Assembly: GCF_029784135.1 (NCBI RefSeq)
Contig: NC_073746.1
Coordinates: forward strand, 58,750,097 to 58,814,096
Reading direction: 5' to 3'
Length of the DNA stretch: 64,000 bases
From: Toxorhynchites rutilus septentrionalis
Taxonomy: Eukaryota; Arthropoda; Insecta; Diptera; Culicidae
In this document: in pieces, positions 23,501 to 35,782 of the stretch
How positions within the stretch are numbered: position 1 is the stretch's first letter
How the letters are laid out: the number at the start of each line of letters is the position of its first letter
Notes under the pieces: generated by a model
What the model saw: only the letters and a program-made list of their open reading frames with translations
Database searches by the model: none
Told to the model about the DNA's origin: nothing
Made by a program: the position numbers and the translations under genes

Positions 23501-24207
23501 TGTTACCATGAAAAGCGATTATCGAATTGTTTTTGGACAAAGTTTGGAGTGGGAAACAATAGCTAGGCTGGGAGATGACTTTGTGTTCAAGTAACGACAA
23601 ATATTAATTTTTATATATTTGAATCTTTCTGCTGAAATCATGCGCACAAAAATTTACGATATGTTGTTACACATCCCAAATGAGCATCAACTTAATTGAA
23701 ATTGCATATGTTCTTAGCTGCCCAGCTGAGGTTTAGTTGAAGGGTTTTTGAATAATGTGTGAATCTTTGTGGATGCCTCTTCAAGAGACTTGAGAATTAA
23801 CGGTATTTTGTTTTTTTGCTTTTGTCTACATCCATATTCATATAATTTTATTTAGAACCTTAGTGTGTCTGAATGCACGTTGCATGAATCATAGAAAATA
23901 AATACCGTGTAAAAGAATAAATTACTTTTTGGTGGATTTCTTTGTTTATTTATTTAAAATTATATTACATCCTGGGGGATATGAAATCTTATTTACAATA
24001 TTCCTCCAATAAATCCGATTCATGGCTACAGCTCTACAAACCCTGGCTACACTAATTATTTTTGGTGGATATGTTGTATCGTTTTTTGATATTTGAGCGT
24101 GGTGGATGATGAAGTTCAGTGTGTAACTTGGAGAGATAGTTTCTACTGCTGAGTACCCTATAATGGAGTGATTCATCTATTTGTTGAAAAATTACTATTC
24201 TTGTATT
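23501..24207. other. AT-rich spacer
   Basis: No gene or element boundary could be supported. Confidence 0.5.
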
Positions 24208-24209
24208 TA

Positions 24210-25041
24210 TAGCCATTCCATGCCAAACCGATATAGTGGCTCTCAGATTTTCGTGAAAAGTAGTAGTTTTGTTCTTTGTCGCAAAATATTAGACCCGTAT
24301 TTTTTATTTTTTCGTGAGAGTGCCCATTTCTATTTAAGGTGGTCAATGAATCATTCTTTTCAAAAATTGAAAACTTTTGAACTACTAGACGATGATCGAT
24401 ATATCAAATTAAAGCCAATTAGCTAGTCTTTCTTGGGACAATATCACACTTGCGATGAAATAGATTTTGTTTTCGTAATAATTGTTTTTTATAGTTTACA
24501 TGGTTGAAGATAGAGAGAGCGAATCGGTCCAGTGAGTTTTTGTAAAAGTCGTTGTCGGAAAAAGGACAGCGAATGATTTTTCGAACCATCGGTTAACTTT
24601 CAAATCATAATTCAAAAACAAAAGAATCATATCGCTGATTTCTGGATCTGTTATGTTAAAGATCTCATTGAAAGATGAGATAAAAACAGTAAAACGCAAC
24701 AAGTAAAAACACAAAAAAATGAGGTGCCTTTTAGTGCAAAGCCATGTGAACAATAAAAAAACAAATACAATCAATAATTACGAACACAAATTTCAAGTCT
24801 AATATTATTCCAAAAAAGATTAGTTAAGTGGCTTTGATTTGATATGTCGATCATTTAAATCGGTTCAGTAGTTCTGGTATAGGTATTGAAAAAATAATTT
24901 TTCGAACCAACCAAAATTGGAAATGGGTACCCTAATGGAAAAAACAAAAAATACGGGTCTAATATTTTGTGGTAAGGAGTGAAACTACCAATTTTAACGA
25001 AAATCTGAGAACCACTACATCGGTTTGGCATGGAATGGATG
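24210..25041. mobile_element. CCATTCC-ended palindromic MITE, 0.83 kb
   Basis: The left arm (CCATTCCATGCCAAACCGAT, then TATAGTGGCTCTCAGATTTTCGTGAA) is the reverse complement of the right arm ending near 25041. The family end, seen best at 34183 and 61297, is TA|CAGCCATTCCATGCC; here the first bases have drifted. Related arms lie at 34183-34480, 36340-36932 and 61100-61297. No protein is encoded. Confidence 0.75.
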
Positions 25042-25139
25042 CATATTTGGAAATTGTATTAGACACAAGCTGTTTCTTTGGGGTTTTTTTTTAATTATAG
25101 TGACTTTCAACACATTTCGGCTGGTTTGTCACTTTTACT

Positions 25140-25232
25140 TCCATTTTTGGAAGAATGTCTCGAGTGAAAATTGAACTCGTGATCTCTGCGTGAGAGGTAT
25201 GGATATTACCACCACGCCAGATCGCCTCCTTT
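25140..25232 (-). mobile_element. tRNA-like SINE head
   Basis: Minus strand: GGAGGCGATCTGGCGTGGTG (A-box region), a hairpin CTC/GAG around TCACGCA, and a B-box-like CACGAGTTCAATTTTCACTC. The acceptor stem does not close, so this is a SINE head fragment and not a functional tRNA gene. Confidence 0.5.
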
Positions 25233-25285
25233 TTGGAAGTACTGCTAGTTGCCTCATGCGCTTGTCATATAAGTAATAAGTAATA

Positions 25286-26005
25286 CGAGGGTCACTATTT
25301 ATATTTCGGGAATAGGAACAAAAACAAATAGTTAAGCTGCGAATATATTTTTATTGTTTTTCAAAGTACTCGCCACGATGATCGATACACTTTTGCATGC
25401 GCTTAAACCAATTTTCAAAGCATTTATTCCAATCGACACGAGCCTTTTTTTTTGAGCGATTGTCAAATTATGTGGGATCCAACGTGAACATAATTTTCGC
25501 ACAACTAAGTGTTCATGTAAAATCGCATATATGCTGGTGGAACTAATGCTTAGGGATGCCTCAATTTCACAATAGGTTACATGACGATCTTGCTTAATCA
25601 TTTCGTGCACAGCATCGATGTTTTCTGGCACTACAGTCGATTTTGGACGACTCGTCGGACAGCGAACTACGACCACGATTGAATTCACTGTACCAGCGAT
25701 ACACAGTGGTTTTTGATGGAGCTTCATCGCCAAAAGTCAAATTAAGTTGATTGACGCACTCTTGTTGTGATAATCCACGTCGAAAGTCGTAAAAAATCAT
25801 CGCACGAAAATGTTAACGATTCAGTTCCATTTTTTTTGCCGAGACCGAACTTTCAACTAAATATGAAATAAACAAATAGCGTCCGTATGACAAAATGTTC
25901 TGAGTACGTATATCGTCAAAAATGTCAAACTTTACGATGGAACCGTCAGATGGACTCACATGACATCAGTGTTGCCAATTCCCGAAATATAAATAATGAC
26001 CCTCG
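25286..26005 (-). mobile_element. Internally deleted mariner inserted in a heptanucleotide repeat
   Basis: Terminal repeats CGAGGGTCA(C/T)TATTTATAT at 25286 and in reverse to 26005, flanked by TA (25284-25285, 26006-26007). Heptanucleotide TAAGTAA units lie on both sides: two units on the left and about 56 on the right. Total length is 720 bp, against about 1.3 kb for an intact mariner. Confidence 0.85.
25351..25830 (-). pseudogene. mariner transposase, catalytic core deleted
   Basis: From ATG at 25830 it reads the mariner N-terminus (MIFYDFRRGLSQQECVNQL, ...GDEAPSKTTVYRWYSEFNRG). After a frameshift it continues with VVPENIDAVHEMIKQDRHVT and CSRWIPHNLTIAQKK. At about 25440 it jumps directly to the C-terminal FENWFKRMQKCIDHRGEYFE and stops at 25351. 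Roughly 180 residues holding all three catalytic Asp are gone. The two helix-turn-helix motifs remain. It is non-autonomous. Confidence 0.85.
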
Positions 26006-26402
26006 TAAGTAATAAGTAATAAGTAATAAGTAATAAGTAATAAGTAATAAGTAATAAGTAATAAGTAATAAGTAATAAGTAATAAGTAATAAGTAATAAG
26101 TAATAAGTAATAAGTAATAAGTAATAAGTAATAAGTAATAAGTAATAAGTAATAAGTAATAAGTAATAAGTAATAAGTAATAAGTAATAAGTAATAAGTA
26201 ATAAGTAATAAGTAATAAGTAATAAGTAATAAGTAATAAGTAATAAGTAATAAGTAATAAGTAATAAGTAATAAGTAATAAGTAATAAGTAATAAGTAAT
26301 AAGTAATAAGTAATAAGTAATAAGTAATAAGTAATAAGTAATAAGTAATAAGTAATAAGTAATAAGTAATAAGTAATAAGTAATAAGTAATAAGTAATAA
26401 TA
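26006..26402. repeat. Heptanucleotide array (TAAGTAA)n, about 56 units
   Basis: A pure 7-bp repeat of about 395 bp with no variant unit seen by eye. It generates an artefactual minus-strand frame with a 7-residue period (LLLITYY) because three units make seven codons. The purity suggests recent expansion. Confidence 0.95.
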
Positions 26403-27209
26403 TCGAAGATTCACTTATACGAAGAGGGGAAAAATTTTGAAGGCTAAGATAAATTTATTACCACCCAAACCTGGAAAATCTAATAAAAAAAAATTGAAGA
26501 ACAATAACGATGATGATTATTGAGAAAACAAAAGAAAAATCGTCTTAGTTATGAAAGAAATCCAATCCTTTGATTAGTTTAATAATCGCATTCAGGCATT
26601 CTTGGTGTGGAAGTTTGGAGAGAACAAAGTAGGGAACTTATATGAAGAATCCACAATTTGGAATACATTGAAGTACATATATGTTTCACATGAGATACAG
26701 GTTTCCTTTCTCCTCTGGAGAGTACCTAACTTCTTGTGTTTTTGTTTGAATATCTACGGTTGACTTTGGCTTCTCCGTCCCGTGCGACGAGGAAATTTTT
26801 CTAATAAAATTAATAAAATTAAACAAATTTCTCAAATCGTTTCGTTTCGTTTCAGTCTGAAATAATAATCGATGGTCTATCAAGCGAATCGACCAAAACA
26901 ATTTCGTAGTTCTATGTGGACAATGCGGTCGGGTCTTGGGCACAACCCTCTATGTTGTTCTTTCATTCGATCCGGTATCCAATTCTCGAAAGGGTATGTT
27001 TAGGTTTACTTTGAAGTATCCCTCTGGAGTCATATTATTTGAAGCGGTTGCGTCGAGTGGATAGAATATGCCTCCTGTTGTTATAAAAGCAGGTGTTAGG
27101 ATGAACACTGAAGTCTACATGAACATTTTGGAGAATCAAGTGATTCCGATGATTCAAGAAAACTCCGATGAACATGAGAATATTTTTTCTAACAATATGA
27201 AGCACGATG
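26403..27209. other. Spacer with a TTGACGTAG-family right-end fragment
   Basis: At 26903-26955 the sequence TCGTAGTTCTATGTGGACAA and the following GCGGTCGGGTCTTGGGCACA match the right end of the element ending at 8260. Nothing else is recognised. Confidence 0.45.
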
Positions 27210-27639
27210 TCATACCTCTAAGCGGACCCAAATCTGACTGAAGAAGAGCATGTCATTCTGGCCGGAAGATATCAAATGAAACACATTTTTTTGCACAACT
27301 AAAAAACTAATGAAGCAAATGGAGCCAAATTTGGCAAGTGAAGATTTTAGGGAACAAGAAATGTTTCTATTATGGTGATTCGACACTCCTCCCCCCTCTC
27401 TGAGGTGCTCTGGCTCTGGTGGCTGTCGATTTTCTGCATAACTCGATAAATAATCAAACAAATTGAACGAAATTTGGAAGTTTTAGAGGACAACAAATGT
27501 TTCTATGTTGGTTCGACACTCCTCACCCCCTCTCTAAGGGGGTGGCTTCCATACAAACGAAACACAAATTTCTGCATAACTCGAGAATAAATAAAGCAAA
27601 TGGAACTGAAATTGGAATGTGCGAATTTAAGAGTACAAG
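27210..27639. repeat. Minisatellite of about 140-150 bp units
   Basis: Units share CAAATTTCTGCATAACTCGA, AATCAAGCAAATGGA, GGTTTTAGGG(G)ACAA-type, ATGTTTCTATG and GACACTCCTCCCCCCTCT stretches. Related arrays lie at 34690-35390 (leading into a Helitron) and at 29955-30060. The array at 27210 and the piece at 29955 are the two halves of one array split by the foldback element. Confidence 0.7.
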
Positions 27640-28184
27640 AAAGGGCCTGGCCGGGTAAGGGAGTAAAAAGTGCCCCCAAACTAAATCACCAGCTTATGGC
27701 AAATATTGTATAGGATATTAAATAAGAAATTTTGGCGGTTTATTTAAACCCCTTTGTGGTTAGAGGTAGGATCTATATTGAAAAACGTAATTTTTGGTTT
27801 ATTTCACACCATCCTCAAAAACTTCGAGATAAAAATTTGAAAAAAATGAATGTGCATCTTACTACGGAGTATCAAGAAAAATTATCAAAAAATATTTTTA
27901 TCAAAAATTGAAGCACTAAAATAAAATAATAAAATTTTGAATTTTTTTTATTGGATTTAGAGATTCAGTACTATTCTAATTCATATTCATATGTGTTCCT
28001 ACGGCTTTTATAGATATGTGTAATTTTCTTCAGTGTTGCGCGGTACAAAAAAATTTTTTTTAAAATATTTCCAAAGGGTCTGGTTGGGTAAGGGAGTAAA
28101 CAGTGCCCTCAAACCAAATCACCAGCTGTATGAAAAATATTGTATAGAGTACTAAATAAAACATTTTGACAGTAGTACCATATG

Positions 28185-29412
28185 CAGGGTTTTCCATTTC
28201 GGGCTTCCGAAAGTATACAGCCCTGCGCTGACAACCGTTTGACATAGCTGTCAACCAAAGCGTCATATCGTTAGTTGAATGTCTGCCATTTTACAATATG
28301 GATCGTTTTAGCATCGCACGTGTTAATATTGTTAAATTATACTATAAAAATGATGAAAAACCGGCAAATGTTTTTCGAGCATTTTTGACGACGGATTTTG
28401 GTCGTCATGGACGGCCTACAGAGCACACAATCGCTAATGTAGTGCGTAAATTCGAACAAACTGGATCCGTAGCGGATATTGTGAAACCTGTGCATCATCG
28501 TAATGTGCGTTCGGCCGAAAATATTGCTGCTGTTGCTGCCAGTGTGGAGGATGACCCGAATGTTTCGATTCCACGGCGTGCTCAGCAATTGGGCTTGTCA
28601 AACACATCATTGTGGCGAATTTTGCATTTGGACTTGCACCTACATCCATAAAAAGTCCAACTGGTACAAAAATTAAAGCATGGTGACCATGGAATGCGTC
28701 GGGCATACGTCGATTGGGTGAACGAACAACAGCAGCAAAATGCTGAATTTTCGCATCAAATTTTCTTCAGCGATGAGGCACATATCGAGCTCGGTGGCTA
28801 TGTGAACACCCAAAATTTCCGTATATGGGGCTCAGAAAATCCACACGTGATTGTTGAGAGGCCATTGCATCCGCCAAAAGTCACTGTTTGGTGCGCATTA
28901 TGGTCTGGTGGAGTCATCGGGCCGTATTTCTTTGAGGACGGCGAGACGGTAACTGTGAATGGTGAGCGCTATGGCCGCATGTTAACCGATTTTTTGCCAC
29001 AAATTGAAGATATGGATACGGATGACATGTGGTTTCAGCAGGACGGCGCCACGTGTCACACAACACGACCGAACATGGCCATATTGAGGGACGCATAATT
29101 TCGCGTTTTGGTGATGCCAATTGGCCGTCCAGATCATGCGATTTGAACCCGCTAGACTTTTTTTTGTGGGGTTATGCGTTATGACCGTTATGACCGAGAT
29201 ACCGCCCCATATGTGCCGAAAAGTCATTGAAAAATTACCTGTTCCGGATCAAGGTGTGCGAGGAAGCCCTAGGTGGACATTTGAATGATGTTGTATTTCA
29301 CACATAATGGCATAAACCAAACTTTAATTTGAAATAAAAGTTACATCGAAATTCGAATTCTGAGTGTGTTTTATTTCAATTTACTTTCGGAATTTAATGT
29401 TGGAAAACCCTG
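28185..29412 (+). mobile_element. mariner-like element nested in the foldback, 1228 bp
   Basis: Ends CAGGGTTTTCCATTTCGGGC at 28185 and, reversed, CAGGGTTTTCCAACATTAAA at 29412; both continue to TTCCGAAAGTA. The right flank is TA and the left is TG. The undisrupted site is preserved at 53815-53830 (accatatatttgtg), confirming insertion into the foldback. Confidence 0.85.
28298..29300 (+). pseudogene. mariner-type transposase (third catalytic residue Asp), decayed
   Basis: It starts MDRFSIARVNIVKLYYKNDE. The N-terminal half has two helix-turn-helix segments (to about 28640, ...SNTSLWRILH) and is followed by a stop at 28649. The catalytic domain then shows FFSDEAHIELGGYVN (first Asp, about 28771), WFQQDGATCHTT (second Asp, about 29041) and NPLDFFLWGY (third Asp, about 29157). 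Between the second and third Asp a deletion of about 16 nt near 29092 shifts the frame; allowing for it, the spacing is close to 41, which would make it DD41D. Later frame breaks follow. It cannot make an active enzyme. Confidence 0.8.
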
Positions 29413-30197
29413 TATTTGAGTCCTTATATGGTACACCATAGCATCTATGGTGAAAAATGCACCTTCTTGTTTTTTTCACGCCATTCTCAATAGCTGTGAG
29501 ACAATAATATGGAAAAATACTGAATGTACTTAATAAGGTGTATCGATCATGTATAGACCCTGAAAAAAATCACACATATCTAGAAAAGCCGTAGGAATAT
29601 ATATGAATTAGAATAGTACTGAATCTCTAAATTCCAAAAAAAAAAAAAAAATTTCATAATTTCAATATTTTTTTAGTACTTCAATTTTTGATAATTTTTT
29701 TAAAATATTTTTTCGTGATACTTCGTAGTAAGATGCACATTCAGTATTTTTTTTAAATTTTTATCTCGAAGCTTTTGAGGATGGCGTGAAACAAACGAAA
29801 AAGTACGTTTTTCACTATAGATCTTACATCAAACCACATAGGGGTTCAAATAAACCGCCAAAATTTCTTATTTAATATCCTATACAATATTTGCGATACA
29901 GCTGATGATTTGGTCTGGGGGCACTTTTTACTCCCTAACCAGGCCAGGCCCTTTTTTATAATGGTTTGACATCCCTACCTCCTCTGGAAGGAGAAGGAGG
30001 GCCCCATAAAAATATTACACATATTTCAACCAACCATATTAGCAGCTAAACATGACAATTGAAAATTTTCGGAAGAATACGTGATAAGTGTTTTTAGTCC
30101 AATGAATGTTTGCGCTATCGAAATTGATCATTGTTCGCAGGTGGAAATGGAATTTCAGGACGTAGTTGAATTTTTATTTCTTCCTGATATTTTTGTA

Positions 30198-30543
<346 letters not shown>

Positions 30544-31799
30544 GCTTAGAAAAACTCAGAGTATTTGATGGGAGGAGGGGAATGATTTCAGAAGTGGATA
30601 ATTGAGACGCAAATATGCTTTTTTCGCACTAAAATGCACATACACCATCGAAAAAAAAATAAATGGACGATAACTTCGTCAAATATGCTTTTTTTCATAT
30701 ACCGCACAAGAACAGAACACCGCACAAAAAAAATCGCACAAAAAATATTCGCGCAGAAAAAAACCGCACAAAAACAGGTTTTACTGTATGTATCTAACAT
30801 ATTCTAATACCAGAAAGCTGGAGCTTTCAACATATATGCATCCCATCTGTATGCGTTGATTTTTCACAAAGTTACAGTATGTCAAAAATCACTTAAAATA
30901 TTCGACTTCGCACTCTATTGTTTGTCCAGTGTATAAATGTGAATGCTTCAAACGAAAAAAAAATACTGGAAAAGCATTCTTCGAGCATGTACCTTGAGAA
31001 AGCGTTCTCAGCTTCCAGGTATGGGAACCCAAAGAAGTGTGTATTATTTTTGTTTTGTTTGTTTTTTTGCTCTCTTGGGAAAAAGCGCACTAAACATCAA
31101 ACACCCCAATTTTCAATTGACTTAGTTCTGGAATATCATGCTATGTGATACTTTAATTAGATCTCTGTTGCTTCAATAACAATGTTTGGACTGAATAAAT
31201 GGCCGAAAGTTCAACTATGTGGATTTTGCTATGAAGGTAAGCTGATGCATCTACGAAAATGATGCTGGTAAATGCAAGCAAAACTTAATCAGAATATCAA
31301 GTGTTAATGAATGAATGCCAAGAAATGATATAGATAGAAACTGAGTAATCATATATGGTATGGAGAAAATATTTCGGTATTTCAAATAAATTGCTAAAGA
31401 GAGAAACGAGTCCATAGAATGTTCTCCAAAATATTATTCAAGTCCAACAAACTGAGAACAACCGAATTCAACTATAAAATATTTTCCAACTGTTGTTTCT
31501 CTTAGTAAATTCTATTATGGTGTACCTACTATATTGCTTGGAAATCGTGTGGTTTGTGCATGAAAAACGCATTCGTAAAAATTCAAGAAACTGTCAGGGC
31601 ACGATAGAATGGGTCATTAGATGAATGCAAATGTTTTCTTACGTTAGCTTTACGTCAAACTTTCGAAAGGCTAAATAATGTGTTGAAATCGGTATGCGCA
31701 ATTAAATCATTTGAAAATGTTTTGATTGCGTCGAAAAACGATTTAGTCTATTGTTCAAACAATCGCTCTCGTTGATTATAAAATGCTTTCGAAGAGCTG
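30544..31799. other. AT-rich stretch with a pogo/Tigger-type end fragment
   Basis: At about 30690-30787 repeated CGCACAAAAAA motifs end in ACAGGTTTTACTG followed by TA, resembling the right terminus of a pogo/Tigger element (reverse CAGTAAAACCTG). No matching left end was found. The rest shows nothing recognisable. Confidence 0.4.
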
Positions 31800-33661
31800 C
31801 CCGTCCTGACATTGATTGAATGGCCTGACAAAATACGTTCGGTGCATATCGCGGCGCCCATAGCCAGGGGAAGAACCCGTCGTTGTCACTGTTCTTCCAC
31901 TAGTCCGATTTTGCTGTTGTTGGTACCGTATCCCCTGCATGCAAACTTGACAAATGAGCGTTATTCACGCTCATTTGCACGTAATTATTCACAACCGGCT
32001 TTCGCGGATATTGTTTTACACATTCATGTTTTTTTCTTCGTCTATCGAGTCTGAAGTTTTTCACTTTCGGTTTGATTGGAATTCATCTCCGGATGAAGCA
32101 AAAAAGATACACTCAATTTGTCAATAACTTACTTTGAAATTGACTCGTGTTTAAGCTGAACCGTTACTCGATCTGAACCACCGATTGCATGGGGAAAAAA
32201 GGTAAACATCATTTCAACGATAATGAGGCGCGAAGTCTTGGCGCTGTTGCTTTTATTTCGCAATCCATCCCCGGAGACAAATCGGTGACCTGTTGGGACG
32301 ATGAAAAATGGAAACAATACGTCCAACTGGCCCCGGGACACGGTTCAGCGCGCACAGGTACGCGTGCAGCCGATGTCCGCTGGCCACGCTGGGCGTAATT
32401 AACGAATCAATCAAGATCGTATGCCAGCCGATCCGTCCATCCGTCAGGGCAACAATGTGAGAGGTCACGGAGCGCTGGATGCATCTTCGCCTCACAATTA
32501 ACGGTGATTTGGATTTTATTCAAACGTCACCGAATACACTGGTGCACGAAAGAGGCGTAATTATGCTGTAAATATTATGTGCACAATTATTGATTTAACT
32601 CACTCACTCTCGGCGGCGGCGACTCGTGGGAAGGTGGGAAAATTGCCTCTTCGGCGAGGGAAGGAAGAACAAAAAAAAAGACAAATCGCTTAGGAGGATG
32701 GGAGCGATCGGAGGAACCGAGCGGTGGGTGTCTTTTTGTTTGCCAAGACCAGCCAAGCGTGAAGGTGTCACATGGATGACGACGAGTGCTCGTCTGCATG
32801 CGTCGGATGCACATTCATCCGCATTCAGCTCCCATGACCTATCCAAAGACTTTATTTTCTTCGGGTTGAAGACGCAAGACGTCGTGTAACGAAATCGTTG
32901 TCTGTGTGTAATGTGGAAGAAGTTCGAATTTATCCGTCGATCAATCATCGAGTGTGCAACGGTCTGTTGGCGTAAAGTGGCAGATATTTTGTTTTTGCGT
33001 CGGGAAAACTGTACAGCGTTGCGCGGAAATTTTACAGCCAATTACCGACACGAAATTGTCCTGAAACAGGTCTACAGCAGTCGCGTAGTTGTGGCGGGGC
33101 TTCGGGAGATTAATGGGACGATGCTGCCCCCTTTCAGAAGAAGAACGATCTCCGATTCGGACGGGACGGATCTCCATCGGTATCTGGGGGTGCCAACTCG
33201 TGAAAACAGGTGAAAAGTGTGATACGAAATGGTTGTTTTAATTGTCATTCATCAAGTAAATGGTATGTGACGAAATAGTTCGTTACGAGTCGGACGGAGA
33301 GATGAGTTAATTTGGTCGGCCAAAAGAGCGTCAGAATTGACTGGGTTCGGCCCCAACAGGACTAGCAGGGCGGGTTTCGAGCAATCTGTCATCGGGGGAG
33401 ATTTAATGATCGAGAGAACAAGTACGTTTTGAATTAGCCATGATCAGGACATTCACCTTGGCTAAAAACCGTCAGGTAACAGAAAATGTATCCAAGATAA
33501 AAAATAACTTGTTTTTTTAGTATGAATTTCGGCCTATCCTAGTTGGACCCAACATAAAATCTATAATAAATTTTACAAGGGTGAAAAGTTTTCGAATTGG
33601 CAAAGACAAATATAACTATAAACTACAAACTATTTTGGTGACTAAAGCAGTTGACATATCA
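31800..33661. other. GC-richer, element-poor island
   Basis: No repeat elsewhere in the window matches this block. Overlapping frames of up to 145 codons on both strands (32604-33213) have no recognisable domain. Probably original host intergenic or intronic DNA. Confidence 0.5.
31951..31977. repeat. Perfect 10-bp inverted repeat with 7-bp loop
   Basis: CAAATGAGCG, then TTATTCA, then CGCTCATTTG. Palindromic spacing like this could be a protein-binding site or chance. Confidence 0.6.
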
Positions 33662-34689
33662 GGTGTGTGTAGAGATGCCAACCTTCCTGATTTTTCGGGA
33701 TTTCCAAGACTTTTTGCCACGTTCCCTGATATCCTGACAAACTTTCGATTTTCCCTGACTTTTAGAAAATGATCCTGATTTTTCCTGATTTTTGTACTTT
33801 TTATTTTATCAGAAAAAAATATCCATAATAAATACACTAAGATCTCTACAAAAATTCTACTGGTACAATGCTGTACTTAACCTTATAATCATACATATTT
33901 CCAGTTGTAAATCGACTGAATAGGTTTTTCCAGAATGAAAATACAGAATCATATTCATTACGCTCAAAATGTTCTAAGATTTTCAAAACAGTGCTGGATA
34001 ATTTCATTAACTAGAATATTTGACGAATTGAAGGGATTATAACGAGAATAAGTTTGAGACACAACATTACCTTAGTGAGGATGATGTGTATGTAGGAGTC
34101 ACCGCAAAGTTATAGATGATGGCATTCGTTTCAATGTTTCAAAATTATCCAAAAGAAAATTTTTGAATTCAAAGTCAATATACAGCCATTCCATGTAAAA
34201 CCGATATAGTGGTTCTCAGATTTTCGTGAAATGTGATAGTTTTGTTCTTTATTGCAAAATATCAGATCCGTATTTTTTTATTTTTTTACTAGGGTGCTCA
34301 TTTCCATTTGGTCCGAAAAATCCATTTTATCGCCTTTTTTTCTCAAAAATGACTTTTTTTTCATAACTTTTGAGTGACTGGACCGGTTCAGATGATTGAT
34401 ATATTAAAATAAAGCTTATTCCTTAGTCTTTCTTGGAAAAATATCACGCTTGGCAAACATTTGGGTTTAGTTCTCATAATTATTCATTGTATTTGTTTTT
34501 TGTTGTTTTCATGGCTCTGGACTAGAGGACGCTAAATTTTTTTATATTTTTCCTTGAATGCTGAGGATTTTTCACATAACATATCCAAAAATCAGAGATG
34601 TGATTTTTTTTTCATTTTTTTTTTTATTATTATTTTTCAATTAGATCGATTTTCCCCCTTTTTTCCACTTCAAAAATTCCATGCAATTG

Positions 34690-35390
34690 CCATGCAATTG
34701 AAACACAAATTTCTGCAATATTCGAAAAATAATCAAGCAAATAAAACCAAATTAGGCATGTGGAGGTTCTAGGGTGCAATAAATGTTTCGATGGTGGTTA
34801 GACACTCCACCCTCCTCTCTAAGGGGGTGCTGCCATACAAATGAAATACAAATTTCTACATTACTCGAGAATTATTCAAGCAAATAAAACCAAATTGGGC
34901 ATATGGAGGTTTTAGGGGGCACGGAATGTTTCTATGGAGAACCGACACTTCTCCTCTCTCTCTTTAAGGGGAAGGTCAACTAATCGAGTGAATGGAGCCG
35001 AATTCGGCTCCATTCTTAAGAGGGGGAGGGGAGGGTGCTGAACAACTCGAGAACTAATCAAACAAATGGAATTAAACTTAGCATATAGAGGTTTTAGGGA
35101 CCGATAAACGTTTCCATGGAGGTTCGACACTCCTCTCTCCTCTCTAAGGGGAGGCTACCACACAAATTTCTGCATAACTTGAAATTTAATCAATCAAATG
35201 GAGCCAAATTTGGCATGTGAAGATTTTTGAATATGAGAAATGTTTCTACGATGGTATGACACCTTTTCCTCCTCTGAAATGGAGAGGGGGTCCCGTAAAA
35301 ATAATACACATATTTCAACCAAACATTTTCCGACCAAACATGAAAATTGAATTTTTTTTGAATGTGATAAAACGCACTCCTTTATCGTCT
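34690..35390. repeat. Minisatellite of about 140-150 bp units leading into a Helitron
   Basis: Four to five units share AAATTTCTGCAT, AATCAAGCAAATAAAACCAA, GGAGGTTTTAGGG, ATGTTTCTATGG and CTCCTCTCTAAGGGG. The same array type occurs at 27210-27639. Its position next to a Helitron end suggests it is Helitron-borne. Confidence 0.65.
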
Positions 35391-35781
35391 TCTATCTATT
35401 TAAATAAAAATGGATCACTGAATGGGTTGATGAGAGCAAAACTCGAGAAAGGAATTGTCCGATTTAGGGCTGTCTTTATTCTATCATATTTTCTGTATCA
35501 AACATTTATTCCAAGTAACGGAGAAACATGTTATTGGTTGTGATTGTGGTTGAAAAATCTTGAACGAGAATTGTGTCTGAAAACAATCTGATATTATAAT
35601 GACGAGTTTTGGTAGAAGTACTAGAAATTTTATAGTAAAAGGTAATTCTGAAGGGTAGATTGGAAAATCAATCAATGAACAGTTCTGCGATTGGACCTAT
35701 GCACGTGCGCTTAGTAAGAAAACGTGAATGTTATAACGAAAAATAAATTTTTGGCGGGACGAAGTTTGCCGGGTCAGCTAG
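35391..35781 (+). mobile_element. Short non-autonomous Helitron
   Basis: 5' end TCTATCTATTTAAATAAAAA at 35391 and 3' end GCCGGGTCAGCTAG at 35781, followed by T. A TC start and CTAG-T end are the hallmarks of insect Helitrons, which insert between A and T without target duplication. It lacks Rep/helicase. Close relatives are at 47395-47643 and, reversed, at 60495-60795. Confidence 0.75.
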
Positions 35782-35782
35782 T

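Larger units (their letters stand above)
27640..29954. mobile_element. Foldback element with long terminal inverted repeats, split by a mariner
   Basis: The ends are GGGCCTGGCCGGGTAAGGGA at the left and its reverse complement (with one change) at the right. The inverted arms run over 400 bp. An internal copy of the end sequence starts at 28078. Without the nested mariner (28185-29412) the element is about 1.1 kb. A relative occupies 53713-55651. No transposase of its own is visible. Confidence 0.75.

Noticed and set aside
26006..26402. CRISPR-like or regulatory array
   Set aside because: Pure 7-bp repeat without spacers in a eukaryotic genome; a simple microsatellite.
25956..26414. 152-codon minus-strand frame with LLLITYY repeats
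   Set aside because: It is only the translation of the 7-bp microsatellite.
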